Shown here one piece after another: positions 35,133 to 44,624 of a DNA stretch of 64,000 bases. The stretch is from contig JAUCEF010000012.1 of the NCBI GenBank assembly GCA_033558025.1, positions 3,224,001-3,288,000 on the forward strand, given 5' to 3'. Under the pieces are notes generated by a model, which was given only the letters and a program-made list of their open reading frames with translations, did not search any database and had not been told where the DNA came from. How positions within the stretch are numbered: the first letter of the stretch is position 1; each line of letters opens with the position of its first letter. The position numbers were made by a program, and so were the translations under genes. Source of the stretch: Phytophthora sp. 'mugwort' (Eukaryota; Oomycota; Peronosporomycetes; Peronosporales; Peronosporaceae).

Positions 35133-37690
35133 TGGTGGGGCCCTACGCGTTATCGACTACCATTGGACAATGTCGACGATGGTGCTAGTCGGTGCTTTCT
35201 CCCCAATTAAGGCGATTAAAATCGGAAATACCGAATTGGTGGTGAGGCGCAACGCAGGTCGCAAAGACGCAGCCCGGCGCCATGCTATCCCGGTCACCAT
35301 TTGGCGCCTCATCCCGATGAACCGTACAGGTTGAGAGCCTTGCCTTCTCATCGTGGCCGGATTCCCATATTCAGGGGCAGCAGTGATCGTTACGGCAAGC
35401 CTCTCCGCGGGAACAGTGGGGAACCACTCCTGGCGCGCTTGAAGGAGCAGGTTAGGCGCACGTATGGCGTTCGTTCCTCTAACGAGGTCGAACGTTGTTG
35501 ATGGTGCCGTATGGATGGCAGCTCGACATCCCACGGTCTGAGTCGCAGGTTAAGAAGATCAGTACACGAGGTAGGGCTGATAATATGCCTACGCGCAATA
35601 ATGTTTCGGCGCCGGGTCCGGCGACAAAATCGGTGCGCGAGCGGAACTTTTTCCGTGAGGCCGCCTGTTTTGCCCTTCGTCCCACCTCTTTGGCCGCCCC
35701 AACTAATGAGTTCGCCGGGCGGCCGGAAGGACCACGCCGGAACCCATGCCACCTGCGCGATCACTCCGGCCTTATGATCCGGGCCGGCTATAAAACCTTC
35801 CCCAGCTATACATCTACCCCAGAATATACATTCCGGGCCGGCCATACGGTCGCCCACGGCCATACGGCCCGTGTCGGTCATACAGCCGGCATAATCATCA
35901 AGCCCACCATGCGTAGCGTTCGCTTTGCCTAAGGTGCAACAATCTGCTTGTGTAGCGCACCACACAGATGTTCTTCGCAACGTCCCACGAGTCTTCTTGG
36001 CACGAGCCAAAACAAGTCCTTCTCCAGTAAGCTGGTACCTTGCTTCTCCACCAAATGTCGCGCACCTTCCTCTGCAAGGGGTCTCTGCTGGTTGTTATGA
36101 GTACGGTCCTGTTTGGGGTGGCTTGAAGTTAGGAATGCTTAAAGGTTAATAAAGGGCGCTTAACAATTTATGCAAATTCTCAGTTGGTTGGGACTGGCTT
36201 CTGTTCTGCAGGGAAGATTTACGACTGAGACCTAGACTACGCGAACTACAGCTCCTAGCCCTCACTCATGGGTAGTACATCGAACTCAGAACATCCACTT
36301 GGACAGCTCACGTGCTCTCCGCCCGAGGCATACTATTTGCTGAGCACTTTTGGCCTCATCCATTTCCGTGATGGCCCATTGTGGCTCATCTTCAGGCACT
36401 GACTCCGTGAAGTGCAGTGATGTCAAATCAACTATGTCCACTGCAACATCATGTTGATCGCGGAAGCAAACTTCTTCTGTCAGTCGCAGGTCACATCCTC
36501 AACGACACTCCAATTTTTTTCACTGTGCGCAGTGCTCATGTGTACGTCTTCGACCTGACGGATTGTGCATTTTCACGTGGTTCCTCTTCTTCTCAGTGTC
36601 AGCAGACCACTCCGCTTTATTGACTACTCTGCAACTTGTTTTGAAACGTTCTTCCCTTTCACAATCCTAACACGCATGAGTTTTCCCCTTTAATTTACCC
36701 TGGTGATTGATATATGCGCTCTCGATCGTCTCATTTTCCACATTCCGCATATGTTCACCGCGGGGCCCACCTCTCATTTCTCCGGAATTCATTCTGTCTA
36801 GCTGCTGCCGCGAATTCATTCTCGGACGTCATAGCCAATTGACAACTGAATTTAAGCTCTCGATCTCAGTTTAGAGAGGTTTGCTTTCGATCATCATCAT
36901 GTACTTCAAGTTTAATAACTTTTTTCGAACGCTGAACATTTTGCAGAGATGGGAATTTGGGCTTCGTCTGGTCTCAGCTTCACCTGCCATTGCTCGCTCA
37001 CCAAGCGACCAATCGTGCTCACGAATCAGTGTGGGCAGCACTCTACCTCGCACTTAATATTGATTTGCATTAATTCGAAATCCTCCTGCATTTCGCACAG
37101 ATCGTCTGAGCGTCACCTCGGTCAACGTACCGTCCGTGATGTTTTCCTCCAGCTGGTTCTGCTTAAAAAAACGGCCTGCATAGCCCACTTGAAGGTTTTC
37201 GATGTCGTCATCCCAACGAGTGGGCAAACCATCACTGGTATCCTTGATCGGCTACGACATCTTTAACTCCGACTAGTATCCGTGCTTTGGGCTCGTAACC
37301 CTGTTGGAATTCGTATCCGTTCCAGGCGCTCTTTGCAACGTGGTAAATGGTTGAGCTCTGACATGTATTGAACATTAATTAGCCCTCCACCTCAAGAGTT
37401 ATAACATCATTCACAAAGGGGGGTCCAAAGTCCGCTCTCATAATATCGGCTTAATCCATGACCAGTCTCCTACAGCCCTTCGAGCCAACAGCGTGTTCTG
37501 CCACACGGCGACGGCTTCGGTCACGCTACCCACCTCGCCAAAACAACCTCGGAGATAGTACGCTATTTTTAAACAAAGGTAGTCGGTAGGCGGTCCTAAA
37601 ACAAAAAGTACATTTTTGTGTAGTTCCGTTTGTAATTCTCACTTTAGAATCGCTTTTTATGGTTTGAGCACCGACATGAACGACAGGAAC
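35133..37690. other. no confident gene; long spurious frames and short degenerate repeats
   Basis: 35390-36010 has a 206-codon minus frame (Gly/Arg/Ala-rich, opposed by a 145-codon plus frame) in GC-rich DNA, without domains. Near 35840-35900 GGCCATACGG is repeated twice with a related GGTCATACAG. From about 37270 down to 36150 minus-strand frames give stretches such as GLPTRWDDDIENLQVGYAGR and LEENITDGTLTEVTLRRSVR, which read like a decayed coding sequence, perhaps a retroelement gag, but I cannot name it. Confidence 0.35.
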
Positions 37691-38221
37691 AACTTAGGTG
37701 GAGGGATTGCGCATACAAGTATCTGACCTCGTCGTCCTGTTCACAAGCGGCACAATTGAGATCGGTGATGCCACATCAGTGACCAAGTCGGGGACCAGTG
37801 GACAGGCGTCTTCCTCACTTCAGCAAGTCAGAGCAGCAGCTCCGGAACCGAGAGAGGGGACAACTGAGGTGCTGGCATCCGAGTGTCGACAGCTTCAGCG
37901 GCCGCCGCCTCGGGGCTGCAAGAGAGAACCGGCTTTTTATGAGCCGGTCCTTGTACGGCCAGCGATACTTGAGGGATTTGCAGATGCGCTTGAGCGTGAT
38001 GGGCTGCATCCGAGCATTCTTGCTGCATCGACTAGGCGGTACGTCGACTACTCCTCCAAATCTTCGATGGAGATGTTGGACGTGCGTCGGCTTATGCGCA
38101 AGGGCCGAGGACACTCGATGTCCGAGTTGGCCGAGGAAGGCGACGCCGACATGTGTTGGTGGTCTGAGTGGAGCTGACGAAGTTGGTTGATCCGTTGAAG
38201 GGAAGGTGAATTGGGAAATGA
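37690..38221 (-). pseudogene. RWP-RK pseudogene, inverted paralogue of the gene at 42608
   Basis: Colinear with the intact gene at 42608-43366: promoter-proximal TTCATTTCCCAATTCACCTTC, then NQLRQLHSDHQHMSASPSSA, ECPRPLRISRR, SIEDLEE, AARMLG, ITLKRICKSLKYRWPYK, and a tail including CQHLSC and SLSDLLKTP-like sequence. The intact start ATG is ATC here. The Tyr codon TAC of the intact REYSIYR is TAG (about 38055-38057, minus), and one base is missing between ATGCTCGG and ATCACG (9 nt against 10), shifting the frame at the recognition helix. No conserved stop is evident, so the 3' edge is approximate. It is non-functional but still recognisable over its full length, so decay is not extreme. Confidence 0.85.
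38205..38221 (-). promoter_or_regulatory. conserved INR/FPR core promoter of the RWP-RK pseudogene
   Basis: TCATTTCCCAATTCACC, read on minus, is identical to the 17 bases at 42578-42594 upstream of the intact paralogue and matches the oomycete INR/FPR consensus with one mismatch. Retained although the coding part is broken. Confidence 0.6.
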
Positions 38222-38236
38222 ACAGGCTTGGGTCAC

Positions 38237-39117
38237 AAACGTATTTTGATGTTCAAAGGGGCCACCAAATCTGCTTTTAAAAAATTAATGTGGAAAAGCT
38301 TCATCCTTTCGGGACACGTTTTTAGGGGTGCATTATCAGCTCCCTTGGTATATATATATTTTTAACGTCGCTGACCGCCTTCTTCATAGCCGGGCAACTC
38401 GGATCAATGTTCGAATTTCGTTGGTGTCGACGAAAGATGACCACAGCACGATGGGTGAAAAAGTTAAGCCTAAACGGGTGGGGGAGGGCAGCGACGAATA
38501 AACTTCTACAGGTGCATGGCGTGCTTGGAAAGGAATCCGGCAAAGTTCATGTATTCAGGTAGTTTAACATAATAATTCTAACCCTAAACGACGACCAGAG
38601 GCCCTTTCCGGACTTGTTTTCCCGTAACCTGTCGTACGGGCTGTGTGCCAGGTGGCCGGGCGCTGGGCTCGCATGCTGGTGTAGCTCATGCCGGCGTGGA
38701 TCAGTATGCGAGGCGTGCTTAAGGGGCTGTGAGTGGTACGTCGAGGTGATGTGTCGCTCCGATGATGACTCGAGAGGTCAGAGAGAGGCTCAGAGAGTGG
38801 CCTAGGGCCGCGGTCTTCGGAAGCCCTGAGCTGATCCAGGACGGATGTCAAGAGCTCGAGGTGGTGATAAATGGTAAGTTTGCGAGAGGGTTTTCATGAC
38901 CCGGGACGGGGGTCGTGACAAGAGGCGTCAGCCTTAAGGAGCAGGGTGGCCATGCCGACCCTCGCAGGAATCAGTCAGTCATATATTCCCTTGTCTACAG
39001 GACAGTTAACAAAGAATACGTTTATTATCGATCAAGCATTCCTCTTTCTACTGACGTTCCGAACTAGCCCCTTTCCATAACAGTCCCAGCGTACCCGATC
39101 CGAGGCAAGAGGGAGTG
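38237..39117. other. no recognisable gene; expected place of a lost 5' part
   Basis: By comparison with the other arm (40801-42594), the 5' exon of the cysteine-rich membrane protein gene should lie here on plus. I see no trace of it. A short TA run near 38351-38360 is present; 38564-38851 has a spurious minus frame. Confidence 0.45.
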
Positions 39118-39235
39118 GACAACATTGCGCACCTCGTACGGTCTCGGCTTCTCCAACATTGAGCCTTCAGCTCCCTTCGCCTCTCTGCAAATTTACCAGG
39201 ACCTTTTCGGGTGCAATGAACGACACATAAAAGCT
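39118..39235 (+). pseudogene. 3' fragment of a paralogue of the cysteine-rich membrane protein gene
   Basis: Aligns with the end of the gene at 40801-41614 (read on minus). Both have a TTGCGCA start, then CTCCAA-ATTG-GCC, an exact TCTCTGCAAATTTACCAGGACCTT, and a shared 3' end TGCAATGAACGACACA that lies partly beyond the stop codon of the intact gene. The encoded SLQIYQDL is identical. The Cys pair of the intact CVRGC is lost here and a small deletion shifts the frame before the stop. Only about 120 bp remain; the rest of the gene is absent. Confidence 0.8.
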
Positions 39236-39645
39236 ATTTCGAGATACACAAAAAGATTGTACGCAATGAACGTCGTCGGAATTCCGCCGTATCCGAAATT
39301 ACTCCGGCGAGGTGGGTGCAAGCCGTCGGCGCGAGCGTGCTGTAGGAGACTGGCAGTGCTTCATGGTGAGGACATCTTCCTTCCTATTCCATAAACAATC
39401 ATATTTCAGGCATGGGCGAACAAGGGAAATAGTGTAGAACCAACTCTTCTATCAAGCAAGCCAGAGTGATGCAATTGAACGAACAGAGATGACGCATATG
39501 AACTCTTTCCTTTGTCTTTACATACTAATTCGATTTATTTAAGGGCAGGACACTAAAAAAGGATGCCACAAGTTACTCTACGGATCACAATAGGAAAGAA
39601 AGACCGGTTCCCAGATTGCGAAATCGACATCATCTTCGATGTTAT

Positions 39646-40134
39646 TTAATACTTCAGTACGTCAGTAGTCTTCTCCACGCTGAACGACTGCTTAAGCATA
39701 AAGACGGTCTCGCAGAAATCCTTCTTCACCTGCTCGTCGTAGTCGACGCTCTCCGTGTCCGTATCGCACTCGTTCGCTGCCTCCTCTACCTTGAGACAGT
39801 CGAGCGGCAGTTCGTGGAAGGCCTGGCCTTTGACGGACAGTATGGGTCTGTTGCCATTCTTATACTTGTTGGCACGGTAGGGCCATTTAAAGCCATGGCG
39901 CTTGCAACAGCGCTTAATGGTGATGACGGCAACACCCAGGAGCTTGGCTGCCTGCCTCTGCGGCATGTGGAAGTACGGGGACAGAGTTTTGTAGTCGAAG
40001 TCGTAGACGCGCCGACTTTTGCGCCCCTTCTTGACTTTCGTGTGGGTAGTCAGGGTCGTGAACTTGCAAGACTGTGGTGATAGCGGACACGACATGTAGG
40101 TGACGATAGTAGGGAGATTGTAGATAGTGTTCAT
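39646..40134 (-). CDS. RWP-RK domain transcription factor
   Basis: Intact single-exon frame of 162 codons. A short N-terminus rich in Thr/Ser/Pro; a basic patch VKKGRKSRR (about 34-42); the RWP-RK domain at about 43-90 (YDFDYKTLSPYF, then QRQAAKLLGVAVITIKRCCK and signature KWPYR at 83-87); then FHELPLDCLK and an acidic, Asp/Glu-rich tail. Smaller than the other two family members here, with less similarity outside the domain, so it is a distinct subfamily member, closer to the gene at 21454 (shared LPLDC motif). The start ATG lies 30 nt after a near-perfect INR/FPR. It sits between the two arms of the inverted duplication. Confidence 0.85.
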   Translation of the reverse strand: MNTIYNLPTIVTYMSCPLSPQSCKFTTLTTHTKVKKGRKSRRVYDFDYKTLSPYFHMPQRQAAKLLGVAVITIKRCCKRHGFKWPYRANKYKNGNRPILSVKGQAFHELPLDCLKVEEAANECDTDTESVDYDEQVKKDFCETVFMLKQSFSVEKTTDVLKY

Positions 40135-40163
40135 GGATGCGGTCTAGACACTTGAGTCGTAGT

Positions 40164-40183
40164 GGACAAGTTGTGGAGTGAGC
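40164..40183 (-). promoter_or_regulatory. oomycete core promoter (INR plus FPR)
   Basis: On minus the sequence is GCTCACTCCACAACTTGTCC. It matches GCTCAYTYYNCAWTTTNYY with a single mismatch and lies 30 nt upstream of the ATG at 40134, a usual distance for short oomycete 5' UTRs. Confidence 0.65.
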
Positions 40184-40274
40184 CGTCGAAAGAAAGACGT
40201 TGCACGGGGTCAAGTCTCTTGTATAGCGTTGACAGGAGGCGACGACGGAGGTCTCACAACAACTGTTGTTGTAG

Positions 40275-40566
40275 CTAATAGGCGGTGAAGAGACTGGAAC
40301 GTTGAAGCCGAATTGATGCCACCAGATTTCCGGTGGAATCGAGGATTTCTATGGCGCCGTCCATCACCATGAACGCTCGTACTTCCCACATACCGAAAAG
40401 TTCACCGTCTGTGTTAATCATCGCAAGACGGAGCGACCCGAGTACACGCCAGACCTGATACTGAAGACCTTTGGTGATATCGATAAACCTTTTGTCTAAT
40501 ATATTTTTACGCGTATTTCTGCGAACGCACTTGAGCTCACTATTTTCATCTAAGATCGCAGAGTTA
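40275..40566 (-). pseudogene. open frame of about 98 codons without a start; possible LURP-one-like fragment
   Basis: A stop-free minus frame begins right after a TAG (SNSAILDENSELKCVRRNTR), passes RFIDITKGLQYQVWRVLGSL and MINTDGELFGMWEVRAFMVM, and ends DGAIEILDSTGNLVASIRLQ then RSSLFTAY-stop. The alternation of short strands with D-x-x-G-N/E turns (ILDENSEL, INTDGELF, ILDSTGNL) is what LURP-one-related/scramblase-like folds show, but this is a weak resemblance. The first Met is 44 codons in. It may be an orphan exon or a gene remnant between the RWP-RK and cysteine-rich genes. Confidence 0.35.
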
Positions 40567-40800
40567 GACTAAATATCTCCATACAAAAGTGTGTTGTATT
40601 TGTCGGGACATTGGCGCGGAACGACGAACTCATCGGGTACTTTGGGTGTGCAATGTGGCGAACAACAGCGACTTTGGGGCCTGATGTTGACGTTTGCTTG
40701 CTACCTTTTACTAGGATGGAATAAATAACATTTTCGATAAAAATGCATTTTCGGACTTTTTTTAGCTTATTGTTAGGTGGTAAAAAGTTGTGTGTGTCGT

Positions 40801-41614
40801 TCATTGCAGCGCACCCTTGAGAAGGTCCTGGTAAATTTGCAGAGAACGAGCGCAGGCCGAGGGCACAATATTGGAGCAGCCGCGGACACATGAGTTGCGC
40901 AAGTCCGGGAAGGGCTTCTCGTCGTCGTAGGCGCGGCACGCTTCCATGCAGCTCACACCGTCCGGGCAGCGCGAGGCCGACGCGGCCACGACCGCCTCCA
41001 TCTTGTCGCACACCAACTTGGTCACCGTGAGGGATCCGTACGAGCACCCGTTCATGCACGCGGCCTTGTGCGGGTCGCTGATATCACAAACCAATTATCT
41101 ATTAGTACTAAGGAAGGCACACACAATAATTGTAGAGCTTGTTCGTAGCGTACCGAGTACAGAGTTTCCTGCACATTTCTTCGTGCCAACGAGACTTCAC
41201 GCCGTGCATTCGGCAGCGCCCGCGCAGCAGCTCCTGGTCTGTTTCAACCGGGGCAGTGTTTGCTGCTGGAAGCGTTGACAATGTCGAAATAGAAGCCTCG
41301 GGTACAGCACTCGATGCAGCATCGACATTTGTCGTGTTTTCCGGAATGACGGCAATAATTCGAAACGTGAATCTCGCTTTTAATGCCGCAATGTTCTCTG
41401 CGTTCAACGCGGTTTGAGCGCAAACGTAAACGCCACCGCAGAGCAGAACCGCCACCATAAGCGCTCCGAGACCGGTTGTGATTCTTCGACAACGTTTGGC
41501 CGGCTCCATCTTCTTCCAATACTCATCTGCTTCATCCTCCCAGATCGTCGAACCGCGCCGCTCTCGGCCGATGGAGTCCGACGATTGGCACACATTGCGT
41601 CGCGTGAGGGACAT
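40801..41614 (-). CDS. single-pass membrane protein with twin-CX3C cysteine-rich domain
   Basis: Two exons, 41614-41154 and 41077-40801, with a 76-nt GT-AG intron (41078-41153; donor GTACGC, branch-like TACTAAT, acceptor ATATCAG). Splicing joins LCTR to DPHKAACMNGC in frame and gives 245 residues. Residues 1-44 are polar and basic; 45-67 (ITTGLGALMVAVLLCGGVYVCA) form one membrane helix; a Thr/Ser/Ala stalk follows; the last 105 residues hold 12 cysteines, including four CX3C pairs grouped as CX3C-X8-CX3C and CX3C-X15-CX3C. Without a cleavable signal peptide it is probably a signal-anchor protein. Twin CX3C spacing is known from small Tim-type helical hairpins, but I cannot assign the family. 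Divergent from the RWP-RK gene at 42608. A decayed copy of its 3' end lies at 39118. Confidence 0.75.
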
Positions 41615-41685
41615 GATCTCTGAGTCTTCCTCGCTTCTATACTGGCTTTCAACTGATCCCGATCAGAAGCCGCGGATGGCTCCAG

Positions 41686-41706
41686 ACAACAATGGTGGAT
41701 GATGGG
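41686..41706 (-). promoter_or_regulatory. possible INR/FPR-like element
   Basis: On minus, CATCATCCACCATTGTTGTC resembles the oomycete core promoter with about three mismatches, 75-90 nt 5' of the ATG at 41614. Weak. Confidence 0.3.
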
Positions 41707-42577
41707 TAGTTCAGATTCCATGAAAATCTATAAATAACCAGGTATTTTTATGCTTTGTTGCCACTATTTCGAGTAACGCTTGCTGTTACGCTTGAGCAAT
41801 TTGCCGGAAGCTATTATCATTCTCACCAACCAGCTGTTGTCTTTGATGCAGCGAGAGTCACGCTGCCCTCCCTTTAAGCGTAAACTTTATCACTATTGCG
41901 CTCTGGTCATCTTTCGCCGACACAAACAAAATTCAAAAATAACTCGTTGATCCGAGTTGGGCGGGTCCCACGTGGTACTAAGGCGACACCCGATGCCGCT
42001 CAATGGGGTCCGATTCGAGGCCTTTACTGTACCCCCCCCGTTCTGACGACTACAATATATTGCAAGTCCCAACGGCTGCAGCAGCGTTGAGACTTGGGTG
42101 CAACTCCATGTTGACTCGAGGTGATCGAGATGGGGTACACAGACCATCGAACTCGCTCAGAGATTCCTCTCTACGCCTCGTGGCCCAAAGGTTGCCGAGC
42201 AAATCGATCTAGATACCGCCCCATACCGTCGTCGGACCGAGCGAGTTGATGAAAAAGGTTCCAGCCAACGCAAAAAAGATTCAGAGTGTACCAGGAGACA
42301 ACTCTTGGGTAATGGTGAAAGATGCTTAGAATGAGCTGAAATCCGGAGCTATAGAACGAAGTTCCGCCCCCATATGAAGCATCGAAACTGCAAGAGGTCA
42401 GAGCCAGCGAACGCCTACAGCATCCAGAATTTCGCGACTACCGTAACACAAGTGTGTAATGTCGCTCTGGATAACTAGCTGTCAGTCCGGACGTGAGCTC
42501 TTTAAGTCGGCGCTAAAGGGAGTTGGTATCAACGTCTTTTTTAGTATAGTCATCCCTTGGTCGTCTCAATCTCCTAT
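41707..42577. other. intergenic region between divergent genes
   Basis: About 0.9 kb shared 5' region of the cysteine-rich protein gene (minus) and the RWP-RK gene (plus). Includes a C8 run (42032-42039). A plus-strand stretch at about 42245-42380 reads ELMKKVPANAKKIQSVPGDN, which may be an old coding relic without a known family. No other features. Confidence 0.4.
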
Positions 42578-42594
42578 TCATTTCCCAATTCACC
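42578..42594 (+). promoter_or_regulatory. oomycete core promoter (INR plus FPR)
   Basis: TCATTTCCCAATTCACC matches TCATTYYNCAWTTTNYY with one mismatch, 14 nt upstream of the ATG at 42608. Its position decides the start: the frame is open back to 42545 but without an ATG, and that part would overlap the promoter. Confidence 0.65.
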
Positions 42595-42607
42595 TTCTGG
42601 TCAACGG

Positions 42608-43366
42608 ATGAACCAACTCCTTCAGTTCCACTCAGACAACCAAGAAATGTCGACGCCTCCATCGTCGCCATCCTCGGTCAAGACGGACGTCGAGTCTCCT
42701 CGGCCCGTGCGCAAAAGTCGACGTAAGTTTTATTTCTCTATCGAAAAGCTGCGAGAATACTCGATCTACCGCCAAGACGATGCAGCGAGAATGCTCGGGG
42801 TGGCTTCAATCACGCTCAAGCGCATCTGCCATGACCACAAGTATCGCTGGCCGTATCGCAGCATCAAGGCCCGAATCCGTCGTGAAGCTCGGGCCGTCCA
42901 GAAGCTTCGAGCCGCTGAAGCTGGCGACACTCGGATGACGGCATCTCCGTCGCCCTCCCTATCGGCTCCGGAGCTGCTTCTCTCGCTTTGTGAAGTGAGG
43001 AAGACGCCTGCCAACTGCTCCCCCTCTTCAGTCACAGATGTGGCCTCTTCGATATCACTGGTGCGCTCTCCGAAGGCCGAATTCCCGCTTGTAAACAGGC
43101 CGATGAGGTTGAAGATGCCGCCACAACTTCCTCCGCTGACGTTGCTCCTACAGAAGCACCGACTGCAATCGACACCTCAGCATCGCCATCCGATTGATCA
43201 CAAGCTTTCGTTTTACTCGGCTTCCTTCCACTCGACGGCCCCAAAATTCCCACCGCCACGAAACATGGCCAGTCTCCTAAAGCATTGCGAGAGCCAACAG
43301 CACGTGCTGCCACCCACCGACGGCTTGCATTCACGTTTCCACCCCCATCACAACTACAACCTCTGA
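42608..43366 (+). CDS. RWP-RK domain transcription factor
   Basis: Single-exon, 252 residues from the first in-frame ATG (MNQLLQFHSDNQEMSTPPSS). Residues 1-35 are Ser/Pro-rich; a basic KSRRK precedes the RWP-RK domain (about 40-90: FYFSIEKLREYSIYRQDDAA, then MLGVASITLKRICHDHKYR and signature RWPYR at 80-84) and a basic extension RSIKARIRREAR. The remaining 150 residues are Ser/Pro/His/Leu-rich and likely disordered, ending in a His-rich tail. Divergent from the cysteine-rich membrane protein gene. The inverted copy at 37690-38221 is its pseudogene, which confirms the exon structure by alignment. Confidence 0.85.
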   Translation: MNQLLQFHSDNQEMSTPPSSPSSVKTDVESPRPVRKSRRKFYFSIEKLREYSIYRQDDAARMLGVASITLKRICHDHKYRWPYRSIKARIRREARAVQKLRAAEAGDTRMTASPSPSLSAPELLLSLCEVRKTPANCSPSSVTDVASSISLVRSPKAEFPLVNRPMRLKMPPQLPPLTLLLQKHRLQSTPQHRHPIDHKLSFYSASFHSTAPKFPPPRNMASLLKHCESQQHVLPPTDGLHSRFHPHHNYNL

Positions 43367-44624
43367 GAGCGCAGAATTCAAGCCCCCGCCCACGTTAATT
43401 GCGTACGACCTGTTTGTGTGTATCGAAACGAAGACTAGCCCAAAGTTTGTACTTAATGTAGCTCGAAATGCAGTTTTCTCCGTTTCACTTTAAACCTATT
43501 GGCAATTTTTGTCTCTTTCGGTTGCCGACATTAAAGGGTCGGGGCCTGTATCTGCTCCTCATTTCAACCACTTTCTACTCAGCATGGTGATTATCTGATA
43601 TAAAACCGTTTGATCAGTTTGAACAAAATATCCTAAACTGAATATATATTCAATTATATGTTGGTTTAGTGCCATTTGAAACCTTTCATAAACGGTTCAA
43701 TTGCATGGTTACGACATTATTGTGTTTTGCAATGCGTTTGCCGTTTTCACGGTTGATTTATAATATCTGGAGCTCGACATAAATAACTATAGTGAAAAAG
43801 ACAGTGCAATTCGACTAATTATATATCACAAGCCCTGATTTAGATCCCGATTTATTCTATCTGCCGTCAAATTGCGGGTTTAAAAATGCAATTCTGGCCG
43901 ATTTATTATAACTCCACACAACAACACTCGGACATAGAAATTGGTGGATGCAGATCATCATCGAGCTAGTTGTGCATCAGTCTCCAACAACCTTGTTCGT
44001 GCACAGTGCAGTATGTACTCTCAAGACTTTAGGTGGCGAGCCGTTTTCCTTATTCAGGTGTATTATATCTGTATGTAATACGTTAGTATTCGAATTGCTT
44101 AACGATTCCTATACGAGGACCAGTTGCACGAGGGCCAATTCGAAACGTGACAGAGCCGAGAAGTGGTTTGTCGAACGGCAGCAAGCATCTCTGAGCCGTA
44201 GTCATCAGCGTCACGATGCAGGAGCAGCTAGTACACACACAAACGAAGCTAAAGAGCCACCGCACAGCGCAAACAGAGCAAGATTAGAGCGTTAGCAGCC
44301 CGCGACATGTTGGCGTCCTTCAAGGGACTCACCGCCACCGAAGTGATCGTTTTAGCAGACAAGGAATAGCCGACATACGACAACATGGCACTTTTTTTAG
44401 CTCCTTTCGCATGTTTATGTTCTCGGTTTATTTGCTGGTCGAGGTCGATTTAAGGCCTTAAATTGAGCGACAAAAAATCTGCATAAGCACAACAAGTCCA
44501 AACTAAAACCAAGGCATTACACCTTAAAAACATACAAATCGTATTCTTTCATTTTTCTACGATATGCATGACGATGTGGGCTTGCCGCCTAGTAAGCTGT
44601 CATCTCCGACTTGAATCACTCACT
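43367..44624. other. intergenic; AT-rich, no recognisable gene
   Basis: Contains the convergent 3' flanks of the RWP-RK gene and RIC1. The longest frame, 43948-44295 plus (115 codons, Arg/Ser/Ala-rich C-terminus), has no domain. A short frame MLASFKGLTATEVIVLADKE at 44307-44369 stands alone. Confidence 0.4.

Noticed and set aside
35390..36010. 206-codon minus-strand frame
   Set aside because: No domain, overlapped by a 145-codon plus frame in GC-rich DNA; both look like chance open frames.
38578..38592. Telomere-like repeat (CTAACCCTAAAC)
   Set aside because: Only about one and a half units of a TTTAGGG-type repeat; no array.
42557..42607. Upstream extension of the RWP-RK gene from a TTG codon
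   Set aside because: No ATG exists in this part of the frame, and it contains the INR/FPR promoter, which is also conserved in the pseudogene. The start at 42608 is preferred.
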